Origin: Umezawaea beigongshangensis
GTDB taxonomy: Bacteria > Actinomycetota > Actinomycetes > Mycobacteriales > Pseudonocardiaceae
Assembly: GCF_016464305.1 (NCBI RefSeq)
Contig: NZ_JAEIOJ010000007.1
Coordinates: 62,001 to 126,000, forward strand
DNA: 64,000 nucleotides
Direction of reading: 5' to 3'
The notes under the pieces were generated by a model. That model was not told the origin of the DNA. It ran no database searches and saw only the letters and a program-made list of their open reading frames with translations. This document shows, piece after piece, positions 34,081 to 43,217 of the stretch. Positions within the stretch are counted from its first letter, which is position 1. Every line of letters begins with the position of its first letter. Position numbers and translations under genes: made by a program.

Positions 34081-36045
34081 TCAGGTGCCGCTCAGCGCCG
34101 AGTTGCGCACCGGCGAGCCCTTGCCGACCGGCGTGATCGGCAGCAGCGTCTTGCCGCTCGGGCCGACCTCGATGTCCGTGCCCATCGCGGGGCACACACC
34201 GCAGTCGAAGCACGGCGTCCAGCGGCAGTCGTCCTGCTCGCGCTCGTCGGTCGCGTCCTGCCAGTCCGCCCAGAGCCACTCCTTGTCGAGCCCGGAGTCC
34301 AGGTGGTCCCAGGGCAGGACCTCCAGCTCCTCGCGCTCGCGGGTGGTGTACCAGGCCAGGTCCACGCCCAGCGGCTCCAGCTCGGCGGCGGCGCTGCCGA
34401 CCCAGCGGTCGTAGGAGAAGTGCTCCGACCAGCCGTCGAACCGGCCGCCGTCGCGCCACACCCGCTCGATCACGCGCCCGATGCGCCGGTCGCCGCGCGA
34501 CAGCAGTCCCTCGATCAGGGAGGGCTTGCCGTCGTGGTAGCGCATGCCGATGCTGCGGCCGAGGCTCCGGTCGGAGTTGACGGCCTCGCGGAGCTTGCGC
34601 AGCCGGTCGTCGACGACGTCCGGGGCGCACTGCGCCGCCCACTGGAACGGGGTGTGCGGCTTCGGCACGAACCCGCCGATGGAGATGGTGCAGCGGATGT
34701 CCTTGCGGCCGCTGACCTCGCGACCGGCGCGGATGACGTTCTTCGCCATCTCGGCGATCTGGAGCACGTCGTCGTCGGTCTCGGTCGGCAGGCCGCACAT
34801 GAAGTACAGCTTCACCTGGCGCCAGCCGTTGGAGAACGCGGCGCTGACCGTCCTGATGAGGTCCTCCTCGGACACCATCTTGTTGATCACGCGGCGCAGC
34901 CGTTCGCTGCCGCCCTCGGGGGCGAAGGTCAGACCGGAGCGGCGGCCGTTGCGGGACAGCTCGTTGGCCAGGTCCACGTTGAAGGCGTCGACGCGCGTGC
35001 TGGGCAGCGACAGGCCGGTGTTGGTGCCCTCGTAGCGGTCGGCGAGGCCCTTGGTGATCTCCGCGATCTCCGAGTGGTCCGCGCTCGACAGCGACAGCAG
35101 GCCCACCTCCTCGAACCCGGTGGCCTCCAGGCCGCGCTGCACCATCGCGCCGATGCCCTCGATGGAGCGCTCCCGCACCGGACGGGTGATCATGCCCGCC
35201 TGGCAGAAGCGGCAGCCGCGCGTGCAGCCGCGGAAGATCTCCACGCTCATCCGCTCGTGGACGCTCTCGGCGAGCGGCACCAGCGGCTGCTTCGGGTAGG
35301 GCCACGCGTCGAGGTCCATCGTGGTGCGCTTGAACACCCGGTAGGGCACGCGCTCGCGGTTGGGGACCACGCGCTGGATGCGGCCGTCGGGCAGGTACTC
35401 GACGTCGTAGAAGCGCGGCACGTAGACGCCGCCGGTCTCGGCGAGACGGGTCAGCACCTCGTCGCGGCCGCCGGGACGCCCCTCGGCCTTCCACTGCCGG
35501 ACGATGTCGGTGATCTCCAGGACGGCTTCCTCGCCGTCGCCGAGCACCGCGCAGTCGACGAAGTCCGCGATCGGCTCCGGGTTGAACGCGGCGTGCCCAC
35601 CGGCCACCACGATCGGGTGGTCTTCGGTGCGGTCGGCGGCGTGCAGCGGGATGCCGGCGAGGTCGAGGGCGGTGAGCATGTTCGTGTAGCCCAGCTCGGT
35701 GGCGAAGCTCAGTCCGAACAGGTCGAACGCGCCGACGGGGCGGTGGCCGTCCACGGTGAACTGGGGGACGTCGTGCTCGCGCATCAGCGCTTCCAGGTCG
35801 GGCCACACCGCGTAGGTGCGCTCGGCCAGCACGTCCTCCAGCTCGTTGAGGACCTCGTAGAGGATCATGACGCCCTGGTTGGGCAGCCCCACCTCGTAGG
35901 CGTCCGGGTACATCAGCGCCCACCGCACGGAGGCGCCGTCCCAGTCCTTGAGGGTGGCGTTGAGCTCCCCGCCGACGTACTGCACCGGCTTGGAGACCCT
36001 CGGCAGAAGCGGTTCCAACCTGGGGAACACCGACTCGACGGTCAT
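34081..36045 (-). CDS. TIGR03960 family B12-binding-domain radical SAM protein
   Basis: A 654-residue radical SAM enzyme. An N-terminal Rossmann-like domain of the B12-binding type (about 30-200) precedes the radical SAM core, whose iron-sulfur ligands are C274, C278 and C281 (RGCTRGCRFC). A further Cys cluster lies near the C-terminus (CFDCGVC). Members usually pair with TIGR03936, here 2 kb downstream beyond the inserted subtilisin; the reaction of the pair is not established. The ATG at 36045 begins the conserved MTVESVFPRLEPLLPRVSKP; the ribosome binding site is weak and longer readings are artefacts. Confidence 0.93.
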   Translation of the reverse strand: MTVESVFPRLEPLLPRVSKPVQYVGGELNATLKDWDGASVRWALMYPDAYEVGLPNQGVMILYEVLNELEDVLAERTYAVWPDLEALMREHDVPQFTVDGHRPVGAFDLFGLSFATELGYTNMLTALDLAGIPLHAADRTEDHPIVVAGGHAAFNPEPIADFVDCAVLGDGEEAVLEITDIVRQWKAEGRPGGRDEVLTRLAETGGVYVPRFYDVEYLPDGRIQRVVPNRERVPYRVFKRTTMDLDAWPYPKQPLVPLAESVHERMSVEIFRGCTRGCRFCQAGMITRPVRERSIEGIGAMVQRGLEATGFEEVGLLSLSSADHSEIAEITKGLADRYEGTNTGLSLPSTRVDAFNVDLANELSRNGRRSGLTFAPEGGSERLRRVINKMVSEEDLIRTVSAAFSNGWRQVKLYFMCGLPTETDDDVLQIAEMAKNVIRAGREVSGRKDIRCTISIGGFVPKPHTPFQWAAQCAPDVVDDRLRKLREAVNSDRSLGRSIGMRYHDGKPSLIEGLLSRGDRRIGRVIERVWRDGGRFDGWSEHFSYDRWVGSAAAELEPLGVDLAWYTTREREELEVLPWDHLDSGLDKEWLWADWQDATDEREQDDCRWTPCFDCGVCPAMGTDIEVGPSGKTLLPITPVGKGSPVRNSALSGT

Positions 36046-36380
36046 GGTGGTCCAGGGTAACCGCTGGCGGCGCACCTCCCGTTCGCGGCAGCGGGTGTGA
36101 CCGCGCTCTCCCGCCGAGCCGGTGGTGATCCACGGGCGGGCGACGACATCATCCCCGCGCGAATCGTGCGGCGAGCGGAGGTGGAGGCGGTGCTCGGAAG
36201 CGGGAGGGCCGTCAGCAGCCCCACCGGTCACAACCGCGTGCGCGGCACCGCGAACCCGGACCTCACCGCGCGCGAGGCGTCAGCCGGCGGCGACGGTCCA
36301 GGTGGTGAACCCGCCGGGTACGCCGCGGACCGCGACAGCGCACGGGCGCTGGCGGAGATCGTCCTCCCCCGGCTGCCCTC
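36046..36380. other. 335-base intergenic region
   Basis: Upstream region of the TIGR03960 gene. A 95-codon plus-strand open frame (36097-36384) exists but only about 83% of its third positions are G/C, against about 95% in neighbouring genes; it also lacks a ribosome binding site and recognisable similarity, so I do not call it a gene. No repeat or hairpin stands out. Confidence 0.5.
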
Positions 36381-37847
36381 CTAGCCGGGCACGCGACGCA
36401 GCGTCCCCTCCCAGAGCGGATCGGACGAGCGGTGCCGCACCTGCCCGTCGCGCAGTTCCAGGACGGTGCTCGTGCCGGTTCCGCAGTCGTCGCCGTCGGG
36501 TTCCACGGTGATCCTGCCGACGCGCACCGAGCGCAGGACCAGGTCGACGGTGCACCCGGTGCGGGTGGTGGTCAGCCGGCCGACCCGCTCGCCGTGCGCC
36601 CCGTCGACCAGGGTGATCCGGATCGCCTGCGGGGTGCCGCCGGAGCCGTCCGGCACCACCGTGCCGGACCAGGTGCCGATCAGGCCCATCGGCACGGTCA
36701 TCTGCTCCAGCGAGGGCCTGGTGACCGGTCGTTCGTCGGCGACCGGTGGCGTCGTGGTCGCGCCGGGGGTCGTCGTGCCGGTGGTGGCCTCCGCCGTGGT
36801 CCGCCCGAGACCGCCCGGCACGCCGGTGAGCGCGACGCCCGCGGTTCCGGTGACCAGGGCCAGCGCCACGGCGGCCCCCGTCCACAGGCCGCGGCGCGGC
36901 GACCGGCGGCGTGGAGACGGCACCGGGGCGATCAGCGTGGGACGCGGGGGGTGCGCGGCGGCCCGCAGCGCGGCGGCGTCCGCGCCCTGACGGCGGATCA
37001 GGTCCCGCAGCGGTTGCGGGAGCCACGCGCCGCGGGCGGGCTGCACGCCGATCAGGCCGAGCAGCCGCTCGGTGGTGGGCCGCTGCTCCGGCTCCTTCGC
37101 CAGGCACGCGCCGATCACGGCGCGCAGCCGGGACGGCAGCAGTTGCAGGTCCGCCTCGCCGTGCACGAGGCGGAACAGGGTGGCGGCGGTGGACGCCTCG
37201 CGGAACGGCTCGCGTCCGGTCGCGGCGAAGAACAGCGTCGCGCCGAGGGAGAACACGTCGGCGGCGATGGTGAGTTCGCGGCCCTGGACGTGCTCGGGCG
37301 CGGCGAAGCCGGGCGAGCCGATCACGAAGCCCGTGGCCGTGACGCCCCGCGACTCCTCCACGGCCCTGGTGATGCCGAAGTCGATCACGCGGGGGCCGTC
37401 GGCGGCGAGCAGCACGTTGCCCGGCTTGAGGTCGCGGTGGATCAGACCGGCGCGGTGGATCTCGCGCAGCGCGGCGGTCAGCCCGGCGGCCAGCCCCAGC
37501 ACGACGTCCTCGCCCAGCGGCCCGAACCTGCGCACGGCCGAGTCCAGCGTGGGACCGGGCACGTAGGCGGTGGCCAGCCACGGCACCGGCGCGGCCGGAC
37601 CGGCGTCGACGACCGCCGCCGTCCACGCGCCGTCGACCGAGCACGCGGCGGCGACCTCGGTGCGGAAGCGGCGGCGGAAGCGGTCGTCGTCGGCGAACTG
37701 CTGGTGGACGAGCTTGACCGCGACCAGCCCTCCGTCGGGGGCGAGGGCGAGGAGGACGCGCCCCATCCCGCCCGCGCCGAGACGCCCGAGGACCCGGTAG
37801 CGGTCGACGCTCCTCGGATCGGCTGTGGTCAGCGGTTGCACGCCCAC
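36381..37847 (-). CDS. transmembrane Ser/Thr protein kinase
   Basis: A 488-residue PknB-type (Hanks) kinase. The Gly-rich loop GRLGAGGMG (21-29), Lys45, catalytic HRDLKPGN (137-144) and DFG (156-158) are all present. The kinase domain ends near residue 270; a basic juxtamembrane stretch, one membrane helix (about 321-342), a Thr-rich linker and an extracellular domain of about 110 residues with two Cys follow. The outer domain has no PASTA repeats; it resembles the lipocalin-like C-termini seen in some actinomycete kinases, but I cannot name it. The gene is followed by an ABC-2 exporter operon on the same strand, whose last gene ends 31 bases upstream of it. Confidence 0.92.
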   Translation of the reverse strand: MGVQPLTTADPRSVDRYRVLGRLGAGGMGRVLLALAPDGGLVAVKLVHQQFADDDRFRRRFRTEVAAACSVDGAWTAAVVDAGPAAPVPWLATAYVPGPTLDSAVRRFGPLGEDVVLGLAAGLTAALREIHRAGLIHRDLKPGNVLLAADGPRVIDFGITRAVEESRGVTATGFVIGSPGFAAPEHVQGRELTIAADVFSLGATLFFAATGREPFREASTAATLFRLVHGEADLQLLPSRLRAVIGACLAKEPEQRPTTERLLGLIGVQPARGAWLPQPLRDLIRRQGADAAALRAAAHPPRPTLIAPVPSPRRRSPRRGLWTGAAVALALVTGTAGVALTGVPGGLGRTTAEATTGTTTPGATTTPPVADERPVTRPSLEQMTVPMGLIGTWSGTVVPDGSGGTPQAIRITLVDGAHGERVGRLTTTRTGCTVDLVLRSVRVGRITVEPDGDDCGTGTSTVLELRDGQVRHRSSDPLWEGTLRRVPG

Positions 37848-37878
37848 TCCGACGCCGCTGACCAGGGCGCCGTTCCGC

Positions 37879-38718
37879 CTACTTGAGCAGCAGTCCGGCC
37901 AGCCTCCTGCCGGCCACCACGACCCCGGTCGCCGCCATCACCGCGAAGTACGCGACGTTCCCCAGCGCCGCCCAGGTGACGTGGCCGGTGGTGAGCCCGC
38001 GCAGCAGTTCGACGGCCTGGTACAGGGGTGTCACCTGGACGACGACCCGCACACCGGCCGGGTACACCGACAGCGGGAAGAACGTCGTGGAGAACAGGAA
38101 CATCGGCAGCACGGCGAGCTGGACCAGGTCGAAGTCCTGCCACGAGCGCATGAACGTCGTCGCGGCCATGCCCACCGCGGCGAACGCGAACGCCACCAGC
38201 AGCGCGGCGGGCAGCGCCAGCAGCGCCCACGGCGACAAGATCAGCCCCATGCCCAGCATGACCAGCAGGAACGCGGCGGAGTACAGGCCACCGCGCAGCA
38301 GCGCCCAGCTGATCTCGCCGATGGCGATGTCCAGCGGCCCCATCGGCGTGGCGAGCATCGCGTCGTAGAGCCTGGCGTACTTGAACTTGAAGAAGATGTT
38401 GAACGTGGCGTCGTAGACCGCGCCGTTCATCGCCGACGCGGCGAGCAGCGCGGGCGCGACGAACGTCGCGTAGCTCAGCGGCTGACCACCCGGCCCGGCC
38501 ACCTCCGACACGAGCTGCCCGAAGCCGACGCCCAGGGACAGCAGGAAGAGCACCGGCTCGAAGAACCCGGACACGATCGCGAGCCACGCCCGCCGGTTCA
38601 CCACCAGCGCCCGTTCCACGATCACTCCGCCGCGCCCCGAGTACAGGCCGGGCGGGACGATCCTCAGGACGAGCCCCGAACCGCGTCGCGAGACCGCCCG
38701 CTCCCGCGTGTGCGTCAT
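37879..38718 (-). CDS. ABC-2 type transporter permease (second)
   Basis: A 279-residue permease with six predicted membrane helices, of the DrrB/ABC-2 export family (GFFEPVLFLLSLGVGFG, then the FFPLSVYP block near helix 5). The start region reads TAGTGATG at the end of the upstream permease, so the two are coupled; ATG at 38718 was used. With the first permease and the ATPase it forms a heteromeric exporter for a lipophilic drug, lipid or polymer. Substrate unknown. Confidence 0.87.
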   Translation of the reverse strand: MTHTRERAVSRRGSGLVLRIVPPGLYSGRGGVIVERALVVNRRAWLAIVSGFFEPVLFLLSLGVGFGQLVSEVAGPGGQPLSYATFVAPALLAASAMNGAVYDATFNIFFKFKYARLYDAMLATPMGPLDIAIGEISWALLRGGLYSAAFLLVMLGMGLILSPWALLALPAALLVAFAFAAVGMAATTFMRSWQDFDLVQLAVLPMFLFSTTFFPLSVYPAGVRVVVQVTPLYQAVELLRGLTTGHVTWAALGNVAYFAVMAATGVVVAGRRLAGLLLK

Positions 38719-38720
38719 CA

Positions 38721-39539
38721 CTACACCGCCAGCCTGCGCGTGAAGTACCTGCGGCCCAGCACCGCGCCGACCACGACCAGCGCGCTCAGGTACGCCACGT
38801 GCCCGAGGAGGGCCACCGGGCCCAGGGTGCCGAACGCGGCGCCCCTGGACAGCTCGATGCCGTGCCACGCCGGGGTGATCCACGCCAGCGGCCAGGTCCA
38901 GGACGGGAGGTCGCTCATCGGGAAGAACGCGCCGGTGAACAGGGTCATCGGCATGACCACGAACCGGAACAGGCCGTTGAACGCGCTGTCGGTCCGCCGG
39001 GTCGCGGTCCAGGCCACCACGACGGCGCTGAACGCCGTGCCCGCGAGCAGCGCGAACACCCACGCCCACAGCACCGCGGGCCCGGTCAGCGCGCCGAGCA
39101 GCCCCGCGACGGCGAGGAACACCGCCAGGCTCGCGCCGAGGCGCAGCGCGTTCCAGGTGAGCTGCCCGGCGAAGACCTGCCCCGGCGTCAGGGGCGTGGC
39201 CACCGCGCCCCAGTAGGTCTTGGACCACTTGAACGCCGAGAACACCGCGTAGGTGGAGTCGAAGTTCGCGTTCTGGATCGCCGTGGTCACGAGCAGGGCC
39301 GGCACCAGGTGCTCGACGTAGCTCAGGCCGCCGGTCGCCGCGCCGGGCCGCACCTGCGAACCGAAGCCGAAGCCCATCGCGAGCAGGAACAGCACGGGAC
39401 CGAGGAACGTCGAGAACGCCGACGAGCGCCAGTTGCGCCGGTACCAGAGCCAGTGGCTCTCCACGGAGAGCCAGGTCGCCCGGACGGGCCCGACGACGAC
39501 GCCGGTCGAGCGCGAGGCGGGGATCGTGGTCCGCGTCAT
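38721..39539 (-). CDS. ABC-2 type transporter permease (first)
   Basis: A 272-residue permease with six predicted helices (FLGPVLFLLAMGFGFGSQ; FFPMSDLPSW). It overlaps the ATPase stop by one base (TGATG). It is clearly paralogous to the second permease, which begins immediately after it. Together they make the two membrane halves of the exporter. Confidence 0.87.
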   Translation of the reverse strand: MTRTTIPASRSTGVVVGPVRATWLSVESHWLWYRRNWRSSAFSTFLGPVLFLLAMGFGFGSQVRPGAATGGLSYVEHLVPALLVTTAIQNANFDSTYAVFSAFKWSKTYWGAVATPLTPGQVFAGQLTWNALRLGASLAVFLAVAGLLGALTGPAVLWAWVFALLAGTAFSAVVVAWTATRRTDSAFNGLFRFVVMPMTLFTGAFFPMSDLPSWTWPLAWITPAWHGIELSRGAAFGTLGPVALLGHVAYLSALVVVGAVLGRRYFTRRLAV

Positions 39540-40474
39540 CAGTCCACCAGTGTCCGTCCGGTCAGGCGGAGGAACACGTCCTCCAGGGAGCTGCGGCGCA
39601 CGAGGCTCGACAGCGGGCGCACACCTCGGGCGTGCACGGCGTCGAGCACGCCGTCCCCGTCGGCGGTGTAGAGCAGGAGGCGGTCCGGCAGCACCTCGAC
39701 GCGGTCGGCCAGCGGCGTCACCACCGGGACCACGGCGTCCTGGTCGCCGGGGGCGAAGCGCAGCTCCAGCACCTCGCGGGTCGAGTGGCGGGCGATCAGG
39801 TCCTGCGGCGAGCCCTCGGCGGCGATGCGGCCGCCGTCCATGACGACGAGCCGGTCGCAGAGCTGCTCCGCCTCGTCCATGTAGTGCGTGGTGATGATGA
39901 GCGTGACACCGGACTGCTTGAGCCGGAACAACCGGTCCCACAGCAGGTGGCGCGCCTGCGGGTCCAGACCGGTGGTGGGTTCGTCGAGCAGCAGCAGGTC
40001 CGGGTCGTTGACCAGCGAGCGGGCGATGGTGAGGCGGCGCTTCATGCCGCCCGACAGCGGCTCCACCTCGTGGTCCGCCCGGTCGGCGAGCTGCGCGAAG
40101 TCGAGCAGCTCGACCGCCTTGCTCCTGACGTGCGCGCGGGACAGGCCGAAGTAGCGGCCGTAGACCTCCAGGTTCTGCCGCGCCGTCAGCTCGGTGTCGA
40201 GGTTGTCCTCCTGCGGGACCACGCCGATGCGGGAGCGGATGCGCGGGCCGTCGACGTCCGGGTCCATGCCGAGCACGCGCAGGTCGCCGCCGGTGCGGGG
40301 CGAGGTGCAGGCGACCATCCGCATGGTCGAGGACTTGCCGGCTCCGTTCGGGCCGAGGAAGCCGAACGCCTCACCCCGGCGCACCTCCACGTCGATGCCG
40401 CGCACGGCCTCGAAGTCGCCGAAGTGCTTGGTGAGGCCGCTCGCGCGCACGAGCGGGAGATCGACTGTGGTCAC
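39539..40474 (-). CDS. ABC transporter ATP-binding protein, DrrA-like
   Basis: A 311-residue ATPase. Walker A GPNGAGKSS (41-49), Q-loop GVVPQEDNL, signature LSGGMKRRL, Walker B LLLLDEPTTGLDPQ and the switch His in ITTHYMDEAE are intact. A C-terminal extension of about 90 residues after the nucleotide-binding domain is usual for DrrA-type ABC-2 exporters. The GTG at 40474 was used. First gene of the three-gene export operon. It contrasts with the motif-less ATPase homologue at 27587-28207. Confidence 0.93.
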   Translation of the reverse strand: MTTVDLPLVRASGLTKHFGDFEAVRGIDVEVRRGEAFGFLGPNGAGKSSTMRMVACTSPRTGGDLRVLGMDPDVDGPRIRSRIGVVPQEDNLDTELTARQNLEVYGRYFGLSRAHVRSKAVELLDFAQLADRADHEVEPLSGGMKRRLTIARSLVNDPDLLLLDEPTTGLDPQARHLLWDRLFRLKQSGVTLIITTHYMDEAEQLCDRLVVMDGGRIAAEGSPQDLIARHSTREVLELRFAPGDQDAVVPVVTPLADRVEVLPDRLLLYTADGDGVLDAVHARGVRPLSSLVRRSSLEDVFLRLTGRTLVD

Positions 40475-40540
40475 GGTTCGCGACCCTAGCGACACCCACC
40501 GACAGTTCGCCGCTGATTTCCCGCGCGGCCGGACGGACCA

Positions 40541-40571
40541 GCGGCCCGGACCTCCACGAGGTCCGGGCCGC
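40541..40571. terminator. terminator between ndk and the exporter operon
   Basis: A perfect 14-bp stem, GCGGCCCGGACCTC with GAGGTCCGGGCCGC, loop CAC, 16 bases past the ndk stop on the minus strand. No T-tract. Confidence 0.75.
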
Positions 40572-40586
40572 CGACGTGCGGGAACT

Positions 40587-40997
40587 TCAGAGAGCCGGGA
40601 ACCAGAGCGCGATCTCGCGCTCGGCGGACTCGGGCGAGTCGGAGCCGTGGACCAGGTTGAACTGGACCTCCAGGCCGAAGTCGCCGCGGATCGTGCCCGG
40701 CGTGGCCTTCTCGACGGGGTCGGTGCCACCGGCGAGCTGCCGGAACGCCGAGATGGCGCGCGGGCCCTCGACGACCAGCGCCACCAGCGGGCCGCCGGTG
40801 ATGAAGTCGACCAGGTCGGCGTAGAAGCTCTTGCCGTCGTGCTCCGCGTAGTGCTGCTCGGCGGTGGCGCGGTCGACGGTGCGCAGTTCGAGCGCGGCCA
40901 GGGTCAGGCCCTTGCGCTCGATGCGGGAGATCACCTCGCCGACCAGTCCACGGCTGACACCATCGGGCTTGACCAGGACCAGGGTGCGCTCGCTCAC
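40587..40997 (-). CDS. ndk: nucleoside-diphosphate kinase
   Basis: A 136-residue enzyme that balances nucleoside triphosphates by phosphate transfer through His117 (NLVHGSDS). The N-terminal [11 protein letters not shown] and the QHYAEHDGK motif are standard. The GTG start at 40997 overlaps the end of a degenerate amylase-frame reading by GTGA, but that frame is a pseudogene. In mycobacteria ndk lies between rne and DUF4233, as it does here apart from the inserted genes. Confidence 0.97.
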   Translation of the reverse strand: MSERTLVLVKPDGVSRGLVGEVISRIERKGLTLAALELRTVDRATAEQHYAEHDGKSFYADLVDFITGGPLVALVVEGPRAISAFRQLAGGTDPVEKATPGTIRGDFGLEVQFNLVHGSDSPESAEREIALWFPAL

Positions 40998-41112
40998 GGC
41001 CGTCCGTACTCCTTCGTGCGGGTGTGGATGACCCGTGCGAGTGCACGGGGACGCTCAGCGTAGCCGCGCCGCCTCGCACCCGCGTCGGAGGTGCTGCTCC
41101 ACGACCCGTCTC

Positions 41113-41131
41113 GAACGGTCGACTCGCGGGT
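41113..41131. repeat. diverged single copy of the 22-base repeat
   Basis: GAACGGTCGACTCGCGGGT differs at two positions from the third unit of the tandem repeat at 18381-18402. It lies in the non-coding stretch between ndk and the amylase fragment. Confidence 0.45.
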
Positions 41132-41230
41132 CGGCGGGTCAGGACCACCACCGGTCCCGCTGCCCGGCGCGCACCGCGTCGCGCGGCCGGTCGCCGACCG
41201 TCCCCGTGCCGGTGCCCGCCGCGGCGGCCG

Positions 41231-41482
41231 GACGATCTCCCGCACGCCCTCGACGACGCGCGGGTCCTCGGTCGTGAGGTCGTCGAGCCCGGAGAAGTCG
41301 TCCTGCTCGGTGGACTCTCCGGCGAACGTCGAGTCGCGGCGGTCGTCGCGGCGGTCGCCGTCGGCGAAGCGGTCGGGCATCACGACGTAGAACCGCTCGC
41401 CGGTCAGGTCGTCGCGCAGCACGTCGCGCGCGAGGTCGCGGTCACCGGGGCGCACGCCGGGAGCGACGTCGGCGACCTCCTC
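41231..41482 (-). pseudogene. decayed alpha-amylase (GH13, pullulanase-like) fragment
   Basis: Two recognisable pieces of a GH13 glucosidase lie in one frame. The first, LRDDLTGERFYVVMPDRFADGD, split at 41320-41410, matches the first strand of the barrel. The second, DSTFAGES then [18 protein letters not shown], matches the B-domain region just before the second conserved region. In intact enzymes more than 100 residues lie between these blocks; here they are almost joined, so an internal deletion has occurred. Everything after the second block, including all catalytic residues, is lost, and no start codon or signal peptide remains upstream. Residual palindromes beside it (41484-41600) look like sugar-repressor operators. 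Confidence 0.7.
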
Positions 41483-41483
41483 G

Positions 41484-41600
41484 CCGCAAGAACGTGCGGG
41501 CGTGTCGTCCGGTCCGCGGACCGGACGACACGCACCTCACCAGGACGGCGAAGCGCCGACAAGGGCCAACCGGGGCCCATGTGGCCGCAAGTTCTTGCGG
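41484..41600. promoter_or_regulatory. pair of LacI/MalR-like palindromes
   Basis: CCGCAAGAACGTGCGG (41484-41499) and CCGCAAGTTCTTGCGG (41585-41600). The second has perfect 7-bp arms; its reverse complement differs from the first at one base. CTTGC-centred palindromes of this size are typical of LacI-family maltose/amylase repressors in actinomycetes. They flank a gene-free stretch between the amylase remnant and phoD. Confidence 0.5.
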
Positions 41601-41607
41601 GAAGGAG

Positions 41608-43155
41608 TCAGCGGCGTTGCGGCTGGAGGGTCGTCGACCACAGCGAGCTGCCGGTGGCGTCGCGCAGCGACACGGTCAGCTCACCGCTGCGGCCGTTCAC
41701 CTCGACCTCGCCGAAGTGCTGGAACCCGTCCAGCGGCGAGCTGTTGGCCGCCGGCGGGGCGTGCACGAACACCGCCTCCGGGCCGAACGTCGGGTCCAGG
41801 GCGTTCGGGCCGAACCCGCCCGCGTGCAGCGGCCCTGACACGAACTCCCAGAACGGGTCGAAGTCCCCCACGGCGGCCCGGTCGGGCGAGTAGTGGTGCG
41901 CGGCGGTGTAGTGCACGTCCGCGGTCAGCCACACGACGTTGCGCACGCGGCGGCGCGCGAGGTCGCGCAGCACGCCCGCCAGCTCGTGCTCGCGCCCGCC
42001 GGGCACGCCGGGCAGCCCGTTCGCCACACCCTCGACACCGGCGCCGTCCGGCACGGTCAGGCCGACGGGCAGGTCGGCCGCGACGATCTTCCAGGTCGCC
42101 GTGCTGCGCGCGAGCGAGTCCACCAGCCAGCGGGCCTGCCTCTCCCCCAGCACGTGCCCCCGACCGTCGCGCGGCGCGGTGTTGGCGTCCTTGTAGGTGC
42201 GCATGTCGACCACGAACACGTCGACGTGCCTGCCCCAGGAGAACGACCGGTAGACGCGGCCGTCCACGGCCCGCGCCCGGTCGATCGGCTGCCACTCGTG
42301 GAACGCCCGGAACGCCCGCTCCGCGAGCACGTCGACCCGCTTCTCGGTGTAGGCGGGCGAGTCCAGGATCTCGCCGGGGTACCAGTTGTTGGTCACCTCG
42401 TGGTCGTCCCACTGCACGAAGCTCGGCACCTGCGCCGCGAACGCCCGGTAGAGCGGGTCGGCCATGTTGTAGGCGTACTGGCCCCGGTACTCGTCGAGCG
42501 TCTCGGCCACCTTGAGCTTCTCCGGTGTGACGGTGTTGCGCCAGATCCGGCCGTCCGGCAGCGTCACCGTCTCGGTCAGCGGGCCGTCGGCGTACACGGT
42601 GTCGCCGCTGTGCACGAAGAAGTCCGGGTTCCGCTCCGCCATCGCGCGGAAGATCGGCATGCCGCCGAGGTCGGGGTTGCTGCCCCAGCCCTGGCCCGCC
42701 ACGTCGCCCGACCAGGTGAACCGCACGTCCTCGCGGCCCACCGGCGCGGTGCGGAAGGTCCCGGTGACGGCCTCGCTGCGGGTGCGGCCGTCGAGGTCCT
42801 CCGCGACGACGCGGTAGTGGAACTGCCCGCCCGGCCGCAGGCTCCGGACCCGCACCTTGCCGGTGCCGCCGGTCTCCGGCGTCAGCAGCGGCCCGCGCAC
42901 CCGGCGGGAGCGGCGGAACGACGGGTCCTCCGACACCTCGACCACCATCCGCGACGGCCGGTCGGCCCGCGTCCACACCAGCGCGCCGTCCGTGCTCACG
43001 TCGCCGGACTGCACGCCGTGCGTGAGCACCGGACGCCCGCCGCGCACGAGGGACGCCGCGTTCGCCACGCCCGTCGCGGGCAGCAGCACGGCGCCCGCCC
43101 CGATTGCACCGGCACGCAGCAGCGTCCGCCGGCCGATTCCCCGCTCATCGCTCAT
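41608..43155 (-). CDS. phoD: PhoD-like alkaline phosphatase/phosphodiesterase, Tat-exported
   Basis: A 515-residue secreted metallophosphatase. The N-terminus has a twin-arginine signal (GRRTLLRAGAIGAGAVLLPA), then the PhoD N-terminal fibronectin-like domain (about 45-145) and the phosphoesterase domain with metal ligands in SGDVAGQG, SGDTVYADG, WDDHEVTNNW and TADVHYTAAH. PhoD enzymes release phosphate from mono- and diesters such as teichoic acids. The ATG at 43155 lacks a clear ribosome binding site, but it places the twin Arg correctly. The second palindrome of the pair described above is 8 bases past its stop. Confidence 0.93.
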   Translation of the reverse strand: MSDERGIGRRTLLRAGAIGAGAVLLPATGVANAASLVRGGRPVLTHGVQSGDVSTDGALVWTRADRPSRMVVEVSEDPSFRRSRRVRGPLLTPETGGTGKVRVRSLRPGGQFHYRVVAEDLDGRTRSEAVTGTFRTAPVGREDVRFTWSGDVAGQGWGSNPDLGGMPIFRAMAERNPDFFVHSGDTVYADGPLTETVTLPDGRIWRNTVTPEKLKVAETLDEYRGQYAYNMADPLYRAFAAQVPSFVQWDDHEVTNNWYPGEILDSPAYTEKRVDVLAERAFRAFHEWQPIDRARAVDGRVYRSFSWGRHVDVFVVDMRTYKDANTAPRDGRGHVLGERQARWLVDSLARSTATWKIVAADLPVGLTVPDGAGVEGVANGLPGVPGGREHELAGVLRDLARRRVRNVVWLTADVHYTAAHHYSPDRAAVGDFDPFWEFVSGPLHAGGFGPNALDPTFGPEAVFVHAPPAANSSPLDGFQHFGEVEVNGRSGELTVSLRDATGSSLWSTTLQPQRR

Positions 43156-43217
43156 GCGGGTGGTTGTAGTCCCCGATCGAGGCCACCGCACCAACCGGAA
43201 CCGACCTGCGGGTGAAC

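Noticed and set aside
36097-36384. Possible 95-codon plus-strand gene before the kinase
   Set aside because: Third-position GC of about 83% is below that of real genes here, with no ribosome binding site and no recognisable similarity.
40994-41455. 153-codon frame ending in an overlap with ndk, as a real gene
   Set aside because: Its first half is two joined alpha-amylase fragments and the rest is unlike any protein; treated as a pseudogene.
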